From Casimicrobiaceae bacterium (GTDB lineage: Bacteria > Pseudomonadota > Gammaproteobacteria > Burkholderiales > Casimicrobiaceae): a stretch of 5,697 nt of DNA. Shown here piece by piece: positions 1-5,241 of this stretch. The notes beneath the pieces are model-generated. The model did not search any database. It had not been told where the DNA came from and saw only the letters and a list, made by a program, of their open reading frames with translations. The DNA is taken from NCBI GenBank assembly GCA_955652025.1, contig CATPAO010000078.1, positions 1-5,697 on the forward strand. Direction: 5' to 3'. Position 1 is the stretch's first letter, and each line of letters starts with the position of its first letter. A program made the position numbers and the translations under genes.

Positions 1-93
1 CGCGGCGCAGCGGAAGAGGCGCAAGGCCCCGAGCTCCGGCCTACTCCGCCGACGAAGCCGCGCAGGACTGCGCGCATCGCCGTCGCCGGCGCG

Positions 94-984
94 TTGCCGC
101 CGGCGCACATTCCGGCGGAGGCGCTTCGCTCACCTCCGACGCAAGGACTCTTCGCCGCTGCGCTCACGATCTCGCTCGTCGTGCACCTGGTCGTGGCCGC
201 GGTTCATTTCAGCCCGTTCGATTTCACGCGATTCAAGGACAACGAGCCGCCGCTCGAAATCGCGCTCGTCAACGCCAAGTCGAACACCAAGCCGACCAAG
301 GCCGACATCCTCGCGCAGGCGAACCTGGACGGTGGCGGCAATACCGATCTCTCCCGACGCGCGAAGACGCCGTTGCCGGTGCTGGCGGACGAAACGCCGG
401 GGAAAGACGTCTCGGTCGCAACACAAAGCGCCGAAGCGCGACAACAGCAACGTCGCGAGCTTTTGACGCGGAAGAAATCGACGGCGGTCGTACAGTTGCA
501 ACCGACGCCGGTCGAGGCGCCCGAAAAAACCGATTCGCCGACCGCCAATGATCTGATGCAAAAGGCGCTGGAGGCAATCCGGCTCGAGGCGCAGATCGCG
601 AAGGACATGGACGCTTACCAGAAGCGCCCGAAGCGCACGTTCATCGGCGCGCGCGCGACCGAGTATCGATTCGCGCGCTATGTCGAGGACTGGCGGCTCA
701 AGATCGAGCGGATCGGCAACCTGAATTATCCCGAGGTGGCGCGGCAGCAAAAGCTCTACGGCAGCTTGCTGCTCACCGTGTCGATCAGGAGTGACGGCAC
801 GATCGAGAGCGTCGAAGTCAACCGCACGTCCGGCCAACGGATCCTCGACGCCGCGGCGGTGAAGATCGTCCAGATGTCCGCCCCATTCGCGGCGTTCGCG
901 CCCGACATCAAGCGCGACACCGACATTCTCCACATCACGCGCACGTGGACGTTTGCCAAGGGCGACGAGCTGACGAGCCAATAG
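94..984 (+). CDS. TonB-family energy transducer (5' end uncertain)
   Basis: Inner-membrane protein that couples the proton-motive force (through ExbB/ExbD) to outer-membrane receptors or a related envelope process. Seen: one hydrophobic segment at about residues 18-39 carrying Ser27 and His31 in the SxxxH spacing typical of TonB signal anchors; a long charged, Gln/Lys/Pro-containing periplasmic linker (about 40-185); and a C-terminal TonB domain (about 196-285) with the marks WRLKIERIGNLNYPEVAR (200-217), YGSLLLTVSI (222-231), SDG (233-235) and a late TxTWTF strand. The pre-domain segment resembles the betaproteobacterial TonB-like proteins found near mtgA (recalled, not searched). Start is weak: TTG at 94 has no Shine-Dalgarno site, no ATG or GTG lies before the anchor, and the frame is open to base 1, so the true start may lie outside the window. 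mtgA follows after 25 bp, suggesting one transcript. The family is clear; the substrate is unknown. Confidence 0.88.
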   Translation: MPPAHIPAEALRSPPTQGLFAAALTISLVVHLVVAAVHFSPFDFTRFKDNEPPLEIALVNAKSNTKPTKADILAQANLDGGGNTDLSRRAKTPLPVLADETPGKDVSVATQSAEARQQQRRELLTRKKSTAVVQLQPTPVEAPEKTDSPTANDLMQKALEAIRLEAQIAKDMDAYQKRPKRTFIGARATEYRFARYVEDWRLKIERIGNLNYPEVARQQKLYGSLLLTVSIRSDGTIESVEVNRTSGQRILDAAAVKIVQMSAPFAAFAPDIKRDTDILHITRTWTFAKGDELTSQ

Positions 985-1009
985 GTTCGTAGCGAACGCG
1001 GGACTGTCG

Positions 1010-1717
1010 ATGAGCGCGCGACGCCCGTTTTGGCTGCGTCTCATCGGCTGGGCGTTTCTCGCGTTCTTCGTCACGTTTGCGCTGTTGCAGGCGTACGTCG
1101 CGGCGACGATCTGGTGGTGGCGCGACCACCCGCCGCACGAGACGGCGTTCATGGCTGACCGGCTCGCCGAGCTGCGATTGCACAATCCCCGCGCCGAGCT
1201 CCGGTATCGCTTCGTTCCCTACGCGCGAATTTCAACGAGCTTGAAGCGCGCGATGATCGCCGCCGAGGATTCGCGTTTTGTCGAGCACGAAGGCTTCGAC
1301 TGGGACGGCATCCAACTGGCGCTCGAGAAGAATCAAAGGAAGGGGCGGATCGTCGCGGGCGGCTCGACGATCACGCAGCAACTCGCGAAGAATCTATTTC
1401 TGTCGCCGTCGCGCAGCTATTGGCGGAAGGCCGAAGAAGCCGTGATCACCGTCATGCTCGAATACATGCTCGACAAGGAGCGAATCTTCGAGCTCTATCT
1501 CAACGTGATCGAATGGGGCAACGGCGTGTTCGGCGCGGAGGCGGCGGCGCAGCGTTATTTCGGCACGACCGCCGCGCACGTATCGGCCGAGCAGGCGGCG
1601 CGGCTCGCCGCGATGGCGCCGAATCCGCGCTTCTACGAGCGCAACCCCGACGCGCCGGGCTTGCGGCGCAAGATCGGGATCATTCTCGCGCGAATGCCGG
1701 CGGCCGAGTTGCCGTAG
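1010..1717 (+). CDS. mtgA: Monofunctional biosynthetic peptidoglycan transglycosylase
   Basis: GT51 glycosyltransferase that polymerises lipid II into glycan strands on the periplasmic face of the inner membrane, without a transpeptidase domain. Seen: an N-terminal membrane anchor (about residues 8-37, ending in WWW), then the five GT51 motifs in order. Motif 1 is AAEDSRFVEHEGFD with the expected catalytic Glu86. Motif 2 is GGSTITQQLAKN (117-128). Motif 3 is RKAEEA with the second expected acidic residue Glu143. Motif 4 is RIFELYLNVIEWG (158-170). A GAEAAAQRYF segment follows. At 235 aa it matches the usual MtgA size (about 240 aa), so it looks complete. The ATG at 1010 leaves a full anchor; the upstream ggga is only a modest ribosome binding site. 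It probably shares a transcript with the TonB gene 25 bp upstream. In many betaproteobacteria aroE sits between these two (recalled); it is absent here. Confidence 0.95.
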   Translation: MSARRPFWLRLIGWAFLAFFVTFALLQAYVAATIWWWRDHPPHETAFMADRLAELRLHNPRAELRYRFVPYARISTSLKRAMIAAEDSRFVEHEGFDWDGIQLALEKNQRKGRIVAGGSTITQQLAKNLFLSPSRSYWRKAEEAVITVMLEYMLDKERIFELYLNVIEWGNGVFGAEAAAQRYFGTTAAHVSAEQAARLAAMAPNPRFYERNPDAPGLRRKIGIILARMPAAELP

Positions 1718-1751
1718 CCCTTGGTTCCCAGTCGGCAATTTACTCGCGACG

Positions 1752-1768
1752 GCGGTTAGAATGACCGC
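1752..1768 (+). promoter_or_regulatory. Possible promoter -10 with flanking inverted repeat
   Basis: The hexamer tagaat (1757-1762) resembles a sigma-70 -10 box and lies about 45 bp before the mgtE-remnant start. It is framed by a 5-bp inverted repeat, gcggt (1752-1756) and accgc (1764-1768). No good -35 is seen at 17 bp spacing (ggcaat at 1734-1739 is poor). This is a weak call made from position and similarity only. Confidence 0.25.
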
Positions 1769-1806
1769 GTCCTCTCGTCGCCATATCGTTCACCTCCCTC
1801 TCGCCC

Positions 1807-2177
1807 ATGCCCGATTGCGCTGACGCCCCGGTCGACGAGCGCACCCGACCGCGCGATCGGACCGACGACGCGTTCGCCGGGATCACTGCGCTCCTCCGCA
1901 GGTACCTGCGGAAACAGCTGATCAAAGAGTCGGCCGGCGCCGCGGTTCGACTGCCGTTCGAAAGCGCGGTCACGCAGGAGAACAAGGCGGAGCTCGTCCG
2001 CCAACTCGATCGTCTGCACGCGGCCGACGTCGCGAACCTGCTCGAGGCGCTGCCGCTCGACGAGCGGCTCTACACCTGGGACTTGATCCGCGCGTCGCGC
2101 GACGGCGACATCCTGCTCGGGGTCAGCGACGCGGTGCGCGAATCTTTCTCGGGCTGGCGACGCTGTTCCTGATATAA
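1807..2177 (+). pseudogene. mgtE: Internally deleted magnesium transporter gene (mgtE remnant)
   Basis: Intact MgtE is a dimeric Mg2+ channel of roughly 450-490 aa, with a cytoplasmic MgtE_N domain, two CBS domains and five membrane helices. Here an ATG at 1807 opens a 121-codon frame to TGA 2170-2172. Its residues 55-112 match the MgtE_N superhelix style: QENKAELVRQLDRLH, ADVANLLEALPLDERLYTWD, SRDGDILLGVSDAVRES. After codon 112 the frame becomes unlike MgtE (GWRRCS). In the +1 frame bases 2142-2177 read IFLGLATLFLI then TAA, which looks like the last half-helix of an MgtE C-terminus. The simplest reading is a deletion of about 1.0-1.1 kb, near 2140-2148, joining the two ends out of frame. 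CBS, pore and most membrane helices are gone, so no transport is expected. No clear Shine-Dalgarno site precedes 1807. Alternatives are a stand-alone MgtE_N protein or an assembly collapse. Confidence 0.7.
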
Positions 2178-2188
2178 GGTTCCACGCT

Positions 2189-2455
2189 ATGAACGATGAA
2201 AAGATTCAAGTGCGGGTGACCGCGAGCGGACAGACGATGGACGTCGTGGTGCTGAGCAAGTGCGCCGACCGGATCGAGGTCGTCCTCGGTGAAGGTATCC
2301 ACAACGTCCGGTGCGAGCTGATTCCGACGCGCAACGCGCGCGCCTACGTCGGTAACGCGAGGGGACGCGAGATCGTGTACGAGCGGACGCGCGAGCAAGT
2401 TCAAGCCGATATCGCCCGGACCAATCCGGCCCTGCGCAATACCGGACGGCGTTGA
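2189..2455 (+). CDS. Small conserved-looking protein of unknown function (88 aa)
   Basis: I do not recognise a named family. The 88-residue product is predominantly beta-strand in pattern, with alternating hydrophobic residues in IQVRVTASG, MDVVVLSK and RIEVVLGEGIHNVRCEL. It continues with a TRNARAYVGNARGREIVYER segment and a charged, probably helical tail (REQVQADIARTNPALR). It has no signal peptide, membrane segment or metal-binding cluster; its two Cys (in SKCADR and VRCEL) are not in a recognisable motif. It is probably cytoplasmic. An aagg at 2176-2179, nine bases before the ATG, is a plausible ribosome binding site and overlaps the end of the mgtE remnant. The hydrolase gene starts 6 bp after its stop, so co-transcription is likely. 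The strand alternation and gene spacing support a real gene, but the function is unknown. Confidence 0.75.
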   Translation: MNDEKIQVRVTASGQTMDVVVLSKCADRIEVVLGEGIHNVRCELIPTRNARAYVGNARGREIVYERTREQVQADIARTNPALRNTGRR

Positions 2456-2461
2456 GGGGCC

Positions 2462-3163
2462 ATGGGCGAATCCTTACCGATTGTCCTCATCCCGGGCATG
2501 CTCTGCTCGCCGAGGTTCTATGAGGCGCAGGTGCCGGCGCTGTGGCAATTCGGGCCGGTGACGATCGCGAATCACACCCGTGACGACAGCATGGCCGCGA
2601 TCGCGCGCCGCATTCTGGCCGCGGCACCGCCGCGTTTTGCGCTCGCCGGGCACTCGATGGGCGGTTACATCGCGTTCGAAATCTTTCGGCAAGCCGCGGC
2701 GAGGATCGTGAAGCTCGCGCTGCTCGACACCGCAGCGCGCGCCGACACGCCCGAACAGACAGCGCGCCGTCGGGAGCAGATGGCGCTGGCCGAGGGCGGA
2801 CGCTTCGGCGAAGTGACGGATCTGCAGTTTCCGCATTTCGTCCACCCCTCGCGGAGGGACGATGCGACACTGCGCGGGATCGCGCGGCAAATGGCCGAGG
2901 ACATCGGCGCCGACGCGTTCATTCGCCAGCAGACGGCGATCATCGGTCGCGTCGATTCGCGACCCGATCTCGCGCGGATCGAATGTCCGACGCTGATTCT
3001 GGTGGGCGACTCGGACGAGCTCACACCGCCCGATCGATCGGCCGAAATGGCCAACGCCGTCGCCGGCGCGCGCCTGGTCGTCGTGCCCGGTTGCGGCCAT
3101 CTGACGGCGCTGGAGCGTCCGGAGCGCATCACGCAGTCGCTGGTCGAGTGGCTGACGATGTGA
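2462..3163 (+). CDS. Alpha/beta-fold hydrolase
   Basis: Serine hydrolase of the alpha/beta superfamily, probably an esterase or thioesterase-like enzyme on an unknown small substrate, with no signal peptide (cytoplasmic). Seen: N-terminal strand and oxyanion loop PIVLIPGMLCSPRFY (residues 6-20); nucleophile elbow GHSMGG with Ser65; a helical cap region (about 90-165); the acid in LVGDSDELTPP, most likely Asp185; and the base in GCGHLTALERP, His213. The full catalytic triad is therefore present in the correct order, and 233 aa is a normal compact length. The PGMLC opening resembles a proteobacterial subgroup of small hydrolases (recalled). A gaggg stretch at 2454-2458 acts as a close ribosome binding site and overlaps the previous gene's stop codon, indicating a shared transcript with the 88-aa protein. 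Substrate cannot be inferred from the neighbours. Confidence 0.9.
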   Translation: MGESLPIVLIPGMLCSPRFYEAQVPALWQFGPVTIANHTRDDSMAAIARRILAAAPPRFALAGHSMGGYIAFEIFRQAAARIVKLALLDTAARADTPEQTARRREQMALAEGGRFGEVTDLQFPHFVHPSRRDDATLRGIARQMAEDIGADAFIRQQTAIIGRVDSRPDLARIECPTLILVGDSDELTPPDRSAEMANAVAGARLVVVPGCGHLTALERPERITQSLVEWLTM

Positions 3164-3261
3164 ATGTCAAGCGAGGCGGAAGCCGATTCGCAACGGAATA
3201 GCCGGCGCGGATCGCCTGTTGACCACTCACTGCACAGCGTGGGCGTACCATCGCCCCTGGT

Positions 3262-3291
3262 GCCGGCTTCGCTCTCTGCCGCGAAGCCGGC
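3262..3291 (+). terminator. Strong GC-rich hairpin, probable terminator or leader structure
   Basis: A perfect 11-bp inverted repeat, gccggcttcgc (3262-3272) and gcgaagccggc (3281-3291), separated by an 8-base loop. It is followed by the pyrimidine-rich gtcttcttcc. It lies 98 bp after the hydrolase stop and ends 12 bp before the sigma-factor ATG. The position and stem suit a rho-independent terminator of the upstream unit, but the T-tract is interrupted. If sigma-gene transcription starts upstream of it, the same element would be a hairpin in that gene's 5' leader. Confidence 0.5.
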
Positions 3292-3303
3292 GTCTTCTTC
3301 CCG

Positions 3304-3849
3304 ATGCCCACGGAACCGTCACTGCCGCATCCCGAATTGGTCGCCGCGATCCCGCGGCTCCGCCGTTACGCCCGCGTGCTGACGGGCGAGTCGACGCGCG
3401 CCGACGACCTGGTGCAGGAAACGCTGGCGCGGGCCTGGGAAAAGCGCCGGCTGTGGACCGCGGGAACCGATTTGCGGGCGTGGCTGTTCACGATCATGCA
3501 CAACCTTTTCGTCAATCAGCGGGCGCAAGCGCGCCGCGATGCGCAGAACGTATCGCTCGACGGTGACGACGAAGGCAGCCCGGCGTGGCAGATCCCGGTG
3601 CGCGCCACGCAGCAGACGCGCGTCGAGCTGATGGAGACCCTGCGCGAGGTCGCGCGGCTGCCGACCGACCAGCGCGCGGTGCTCGTCCTGGCGGCGGTCG
3701 AGGAGATGCGCTACGAGGAGATCGCCGCCGTGCTTTCGATTCCGGTCGGCACCGTGATGTCGCGGCTGTCGCGCGCGCGGGAAAAGCTGCGCCGCGCGGC
3801 GCAGGGCGTGCCGCCGGAAACGGCGCCGGTGTTGAAGTCCGTCAAATGA
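3304..3849 (+). CDS. ECF-type RNA polymerase sigma factor
   Basis: Extracytoplasmic-function (group 4) sigma factor that directs RNA polymerase to a small regulon when released from its anti-sigma partner. Seen: region 2 at about residues 15-77, with DDLVQETLARAW (34-45) and DLRAWLFTIMHNLFVN (56-71), the usual core-binding and -10 recognition part; a short linker (78-100); and region 4 at about 105-165, with LPTDQRAVLVL (119-129) and the helix-turn-helix YEEIAAVLSIPVGTVMSRL (137-155) for -35 recognition. At 181 aa it has normal ECF length, with no region 3 and no C-terminal extension. The ATG at 3304 fits the family's usual N-terminal spacing, but no purine-rich ribosome binding site precedes it (gtcttcttcccg). 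The anti-sigma gene follows 16 bp after the stop. Target promoters and inducing signal are not visible. Confidence 0.93.
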   Translation: MPTEPSLPHPELVAAIPRLRRYARVLTGESTRADDLVQETLARAWEKRRLWTAGTDLRAWLFTIMHNLFVNQRAQARRDAQNVSLDGDDEGSPAWQIPVRATQQTRVELMETLREVARLPTDQRAVLVLAAVEEMRYEEIAAVLSIPVGTVMSRLSRAREKLRRAAQGVPPETAPVLKSVK

Positions 3850-3865
3850 ATTCGAGTCGCGAGCA

Positions 3866-4663
3866 ATGAACCGGTTGCCGCTCACCGACGCCGATCTGAT
3901 GGCCTATGCCGACGGGCAGCTCCCGGTTGCACGGATCGCGGATGTCGAGCAAGCGTTGGCGCGCGATCCCGTGCTTGCGGCCCGCGTCGACGACATGCGC
4001 CGGCAGAGCGCGGCGCTGCACGAAGCGTTCGAGCCGTGGCTCGCAGATCCCATTCCACAGTCGCTGCTGCACGCCGCAGAACCCCCCGAGGTGTCGGCGC
4101 GCTGGCGCCGCTTCATTCCGTACTTCGCCGCCGCCGCGACGCTCGTCCTGGGTGTTGCTACCGGTTGGTACGCACGCGATGCGCTGCTCGAGCAGGCCGG
4201 CACGCCGACGTCGTTCGCGCGCCAGGCGGCGATCACACACGTCCTCTATGCATCGGACGTCAACCGGCCGGTGGAAATCTGGGCGGCGGAGGAGAAGCGC
4301 CTCGTCACGTGGCTGTCGCGGCGGTTGGGATTCGCGCTCCAGGCGCCGGACCTCAACAGCGCCGGGTTTTCGCTAGTCGGCGGACGGTTGGTCGCCGGCA
4401 ACGAAAAGCCGACGGCGCTTTTCATGTACGAAAACGCCGACAAGCAGCGGCTGTCGCTGCAGGTCCGCAAGCCGCCGCCGGGCACGCGCGAAACGGCGTT
4501 CCGCTATGCGATCGAGGACGGCGTCGGCGTCTACTACTGGGTCGACGAGGTCTGTGCGTATGCGCTGTCCGGTCAGATCGACCGCACGCAGATGCTCGCC
4601 GTCGGCCGTCTCGTCTACGCGCAGCTGGCCGCGATCCAAGCGGCGAACGCGCAACCCAAGTAG
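3866..4663 (+). CDS. Membrane-anchored anti-sigma factor (COG5662-like)
   Basis: Predicted partner that holds the upstream ECF sigma factor inactive at the inner membrane. Seen: an N-terminal cytoplasmic domain (about residues 1-70) with the typical start LTDADLMAYADGQLP, then VEQALARDPVLAARVDDMRRQSAALHEAF; one membrane helix at about 85-103 (PYFAAAATLVLGVATGWYA); and a periplasmic C-terminal domain (about 105-265) containing ITHVLYASDVNRPVEIWA, LNSAGFSLVGGRLV, ALFMYEN and YYWVDEVCAYALSG. The N-terminus has no HxxxCxxC zinc motif, and the only Cys is periplasmic (Cys230), so it is not a ZAS-type zinc anti-sigma. Length 265 aa fits this family. The start overlaps the stop of a 7-codon mini-ORF bridging from the sigma gene, so translational coupling is possible. 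The pairing with the sigma factor is inferred from order and domain style. Confidence 0.88.
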   Translation: MNRLPLTDADLMAYADGQLPVARIADVEQALARDPVLAARVDDMRRQSAALHEAFEPWLADPIPQSLLHAAEPPEVSARWRRFIPYFAAAATLVLGVATGWYARDALLEQAGTPTSFARQAAITHVLYASDVNRPVEIWAAEEKRLVTWLSRRLGFALQAPDLNSAGFSLVGGRLVAGNEKPTALFMYENADKQRLSLQVRKPPPGTRETAFRYAIEDGVGVYYWVDEVCAYALSGQIDRTQMLAVGRLVYAQLAAIQAANAQPK

Positions 4664-4682
4664 TCAACGTTCCCCGCCTGCC

Positions 4683-4701
4683 GTCCGCGCACATCGCGGA
4701 C
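4683..4701 (+). other. Small hairpin after the anti-sigma gene
   Basis: Inverted repeat gtccgcg (4683-4689) and cgcggac (4695-4701) with loop cacat, beginning 19 bp after the anti-sigma stop codon. No T-tract follows, so it is at best a weak or rho-assisted end signal, and chance pairing is quite possible in such GC-rich DNA. Confidence 0.25.
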
Positions 4702-4742
4702 CGTTCGCGTCGCGGGATGATCTCTTCGTCGCAATGCGCTGG

Positions 4743-4768
4743 GCGCCGGACCGGCGCGCGGCGACAAT
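4743..4768 (+). promoter_or_regulatory. Possible promoter/operator region of the DUF2306-like gene
   Basis: A perfect 15-bp palindrome, gcgccgg (4743-4749), a central a, then ccggcgc (4751-4757), lies six bases upstream of the -10-like gacaat (4763-4768), about 27 bp before the ATG at 4795. The arrangement suits an operator next to a promoter. No convincing -35 box is present and the palindrome is all G+C apart from its centre, so the call is weak. Confidence 0.22.
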
Positions 4769-4784
4769 GCGGTCTTCGTCGCCC

Positions 4785-4789
4785 GGAGG
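4785..4789 (+). promoter_or_regulatory. Shine-Dalgarno site that fixes the DUF2306-like start
   Basis: Perfect ggagg, five bases before the ATG at 4795. It decides the start, because the same reading frame is open far upstream, back through the anti-sigma gene, where it encodes an Arg-rich non-protein-like stretch. Confidence 0.8.
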
Positions 4790-4794
4790 TCCGC

Positions 4795-5184
4795 ATGGTT
4801 CGCACCGTTCCGCCCGTCATCTACGTTCACATGACCGCTGCGTTGCTGGCGCTCGTCGTTGGCTCGATTCAGCTCGCGCGACAGAAGGGCACCGGATCGC
4901 ATCGATTGATCGGCTGGACCTGGGTGACGCTGATGCTCGTCGTCGCGATCAGCTCGCTATGGATCCCAAGTTTCCTGCATTTCACATGGATCCACGTGTT
5001 CACGCTGGTGACGTTCGTTGCGCTGCCGTTGGGGCTGTGGCACATCCGGCGCGGCAACCGTTGGGGACACGCCCGTGCGATGACGGGCCTCTACATCGGC
5101 GGATTGCTGATCGCCGGCGCCTTTACGCTGATTCCGGGAAGGCTCCTCGGCAATTGGGTATGGAAGGGCATTTGGGGCTATTGA
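4795..5184 (+). CDS. DUF2306-like small membrane protein (129 aa)
   Basis: Integral inner-membrane protein of unknown function. Seen: four hydrophobic helices at about residues 7-27, 41-60, 66-84 and 98-115, linked by short basic loops. Histidines recur near helix ends (His12, His36 in GSHRLIGW, His62, His67, His83, His92), as does the HR-x-x-G turn. This matches my recollection of the DUF2306/COG5395 family, though the protein is at the short end for it. The start at ATG 4795 has an excellent ggagg five bases upstream and places the first helix directly at the N-terminus. The frame continues upstream without a stop, but that part overlaps the anti-sigma gene and has the composition of a shadow. 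It lies 131 bp after the anti-sigma gene and may have its own promoter. Whether it belongs to the sigma regulon is unknown. Confidence 0.82.
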   Translation: MVRTVPPVIYVHMTAALLALVVGSIQLARQKGTGSHRLIGWTWVTLMLVVAISSLWIPSFLHFTWIHVFTLVTFVALPLGLWHIRRGNRWGHARAMTGLYIGGLLIAGAFTLIPGRLLGNWVWKGIWGY

Positions 5185-5188
5185 CGAT

Positions 5189-5208
5189 CCCCGGAAAAAC
5201 GCCCGGGG
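5189..5208 (+). other. Short hairpin between DUF2306-like and DSD1-like genes
   Basis: Inverted repeat ccccgg (5189-5194) and ccgggg (5203-5208) with an A-rich 8-base loop, starting 4 bp after the DUF2306-like stop. No T-tract follows, so it is only a weak terminator candidate. Confidence 0.25.
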
Positions 5209-5213
5209 CGCGG

Positions 5214-5233
5214 TAGAGTAGAGGCTACTGGAG
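5214..5233 (+). promoter_or_regulatory. Possible -10 element and Shine-Dalgarno of the DSD1-like gene
   Basis: tagagt (5214-5219) is a 4-of-6 match to the sigma-70 -10 consensus, with no clear -35. ggag (5230-5233), eight bases before the ATG at 5242, is a sound ribosome binding site and supports that start. If the -10 is real, the leader is very short and would contain only the ribosome binding site. Confidence 0.35.
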
Positions 5234-5241
5234 TCCCTTGC

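Noticed and set aside
130..1185. Long open frame of 351 codons on the minus strand opposite the tonB and mtgA genes
   Set aside because: Its product is Arg-rich and low in hydrophobic structure, has no recognisable domain, and lies across two well-supported + strand genes; it is a GC-driven shadow.
3219..3251. ttgacc (3219-3224) and taccat (3246-3251) as a sigma-70 promoter for the sigma gene
   Set aside because: The spacer would be 21 bp, well outside the usual 16-18, so I did not list it as a promoter.
3164..3382. Open frame of 72 codons starting at the base after the hydrolase stop
   Set aside because: It runs through the hairpin and into the sigma gene in another frame, has a Ser/Pro/Arg-rich product and no ribosome binding site.
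4036..4794. Open frame running from inside the anti-sigma gene into the DUF2306-like gene, which would give a 382-aa protein
   Set aside because: The first ~250 codons are Arg/Gly/Ala-rich and overlap the real anti-sigma frame; the ggagg before 4795 fixes the true start.
5181..5219. ttgacg (5181-5186) as a -35 box for the DSD1-like gene
   Set aside because: It overlaps the DUF2306-like stop codon and lies 27 bp from the -10-like tagagt, too far for a standard promoter.
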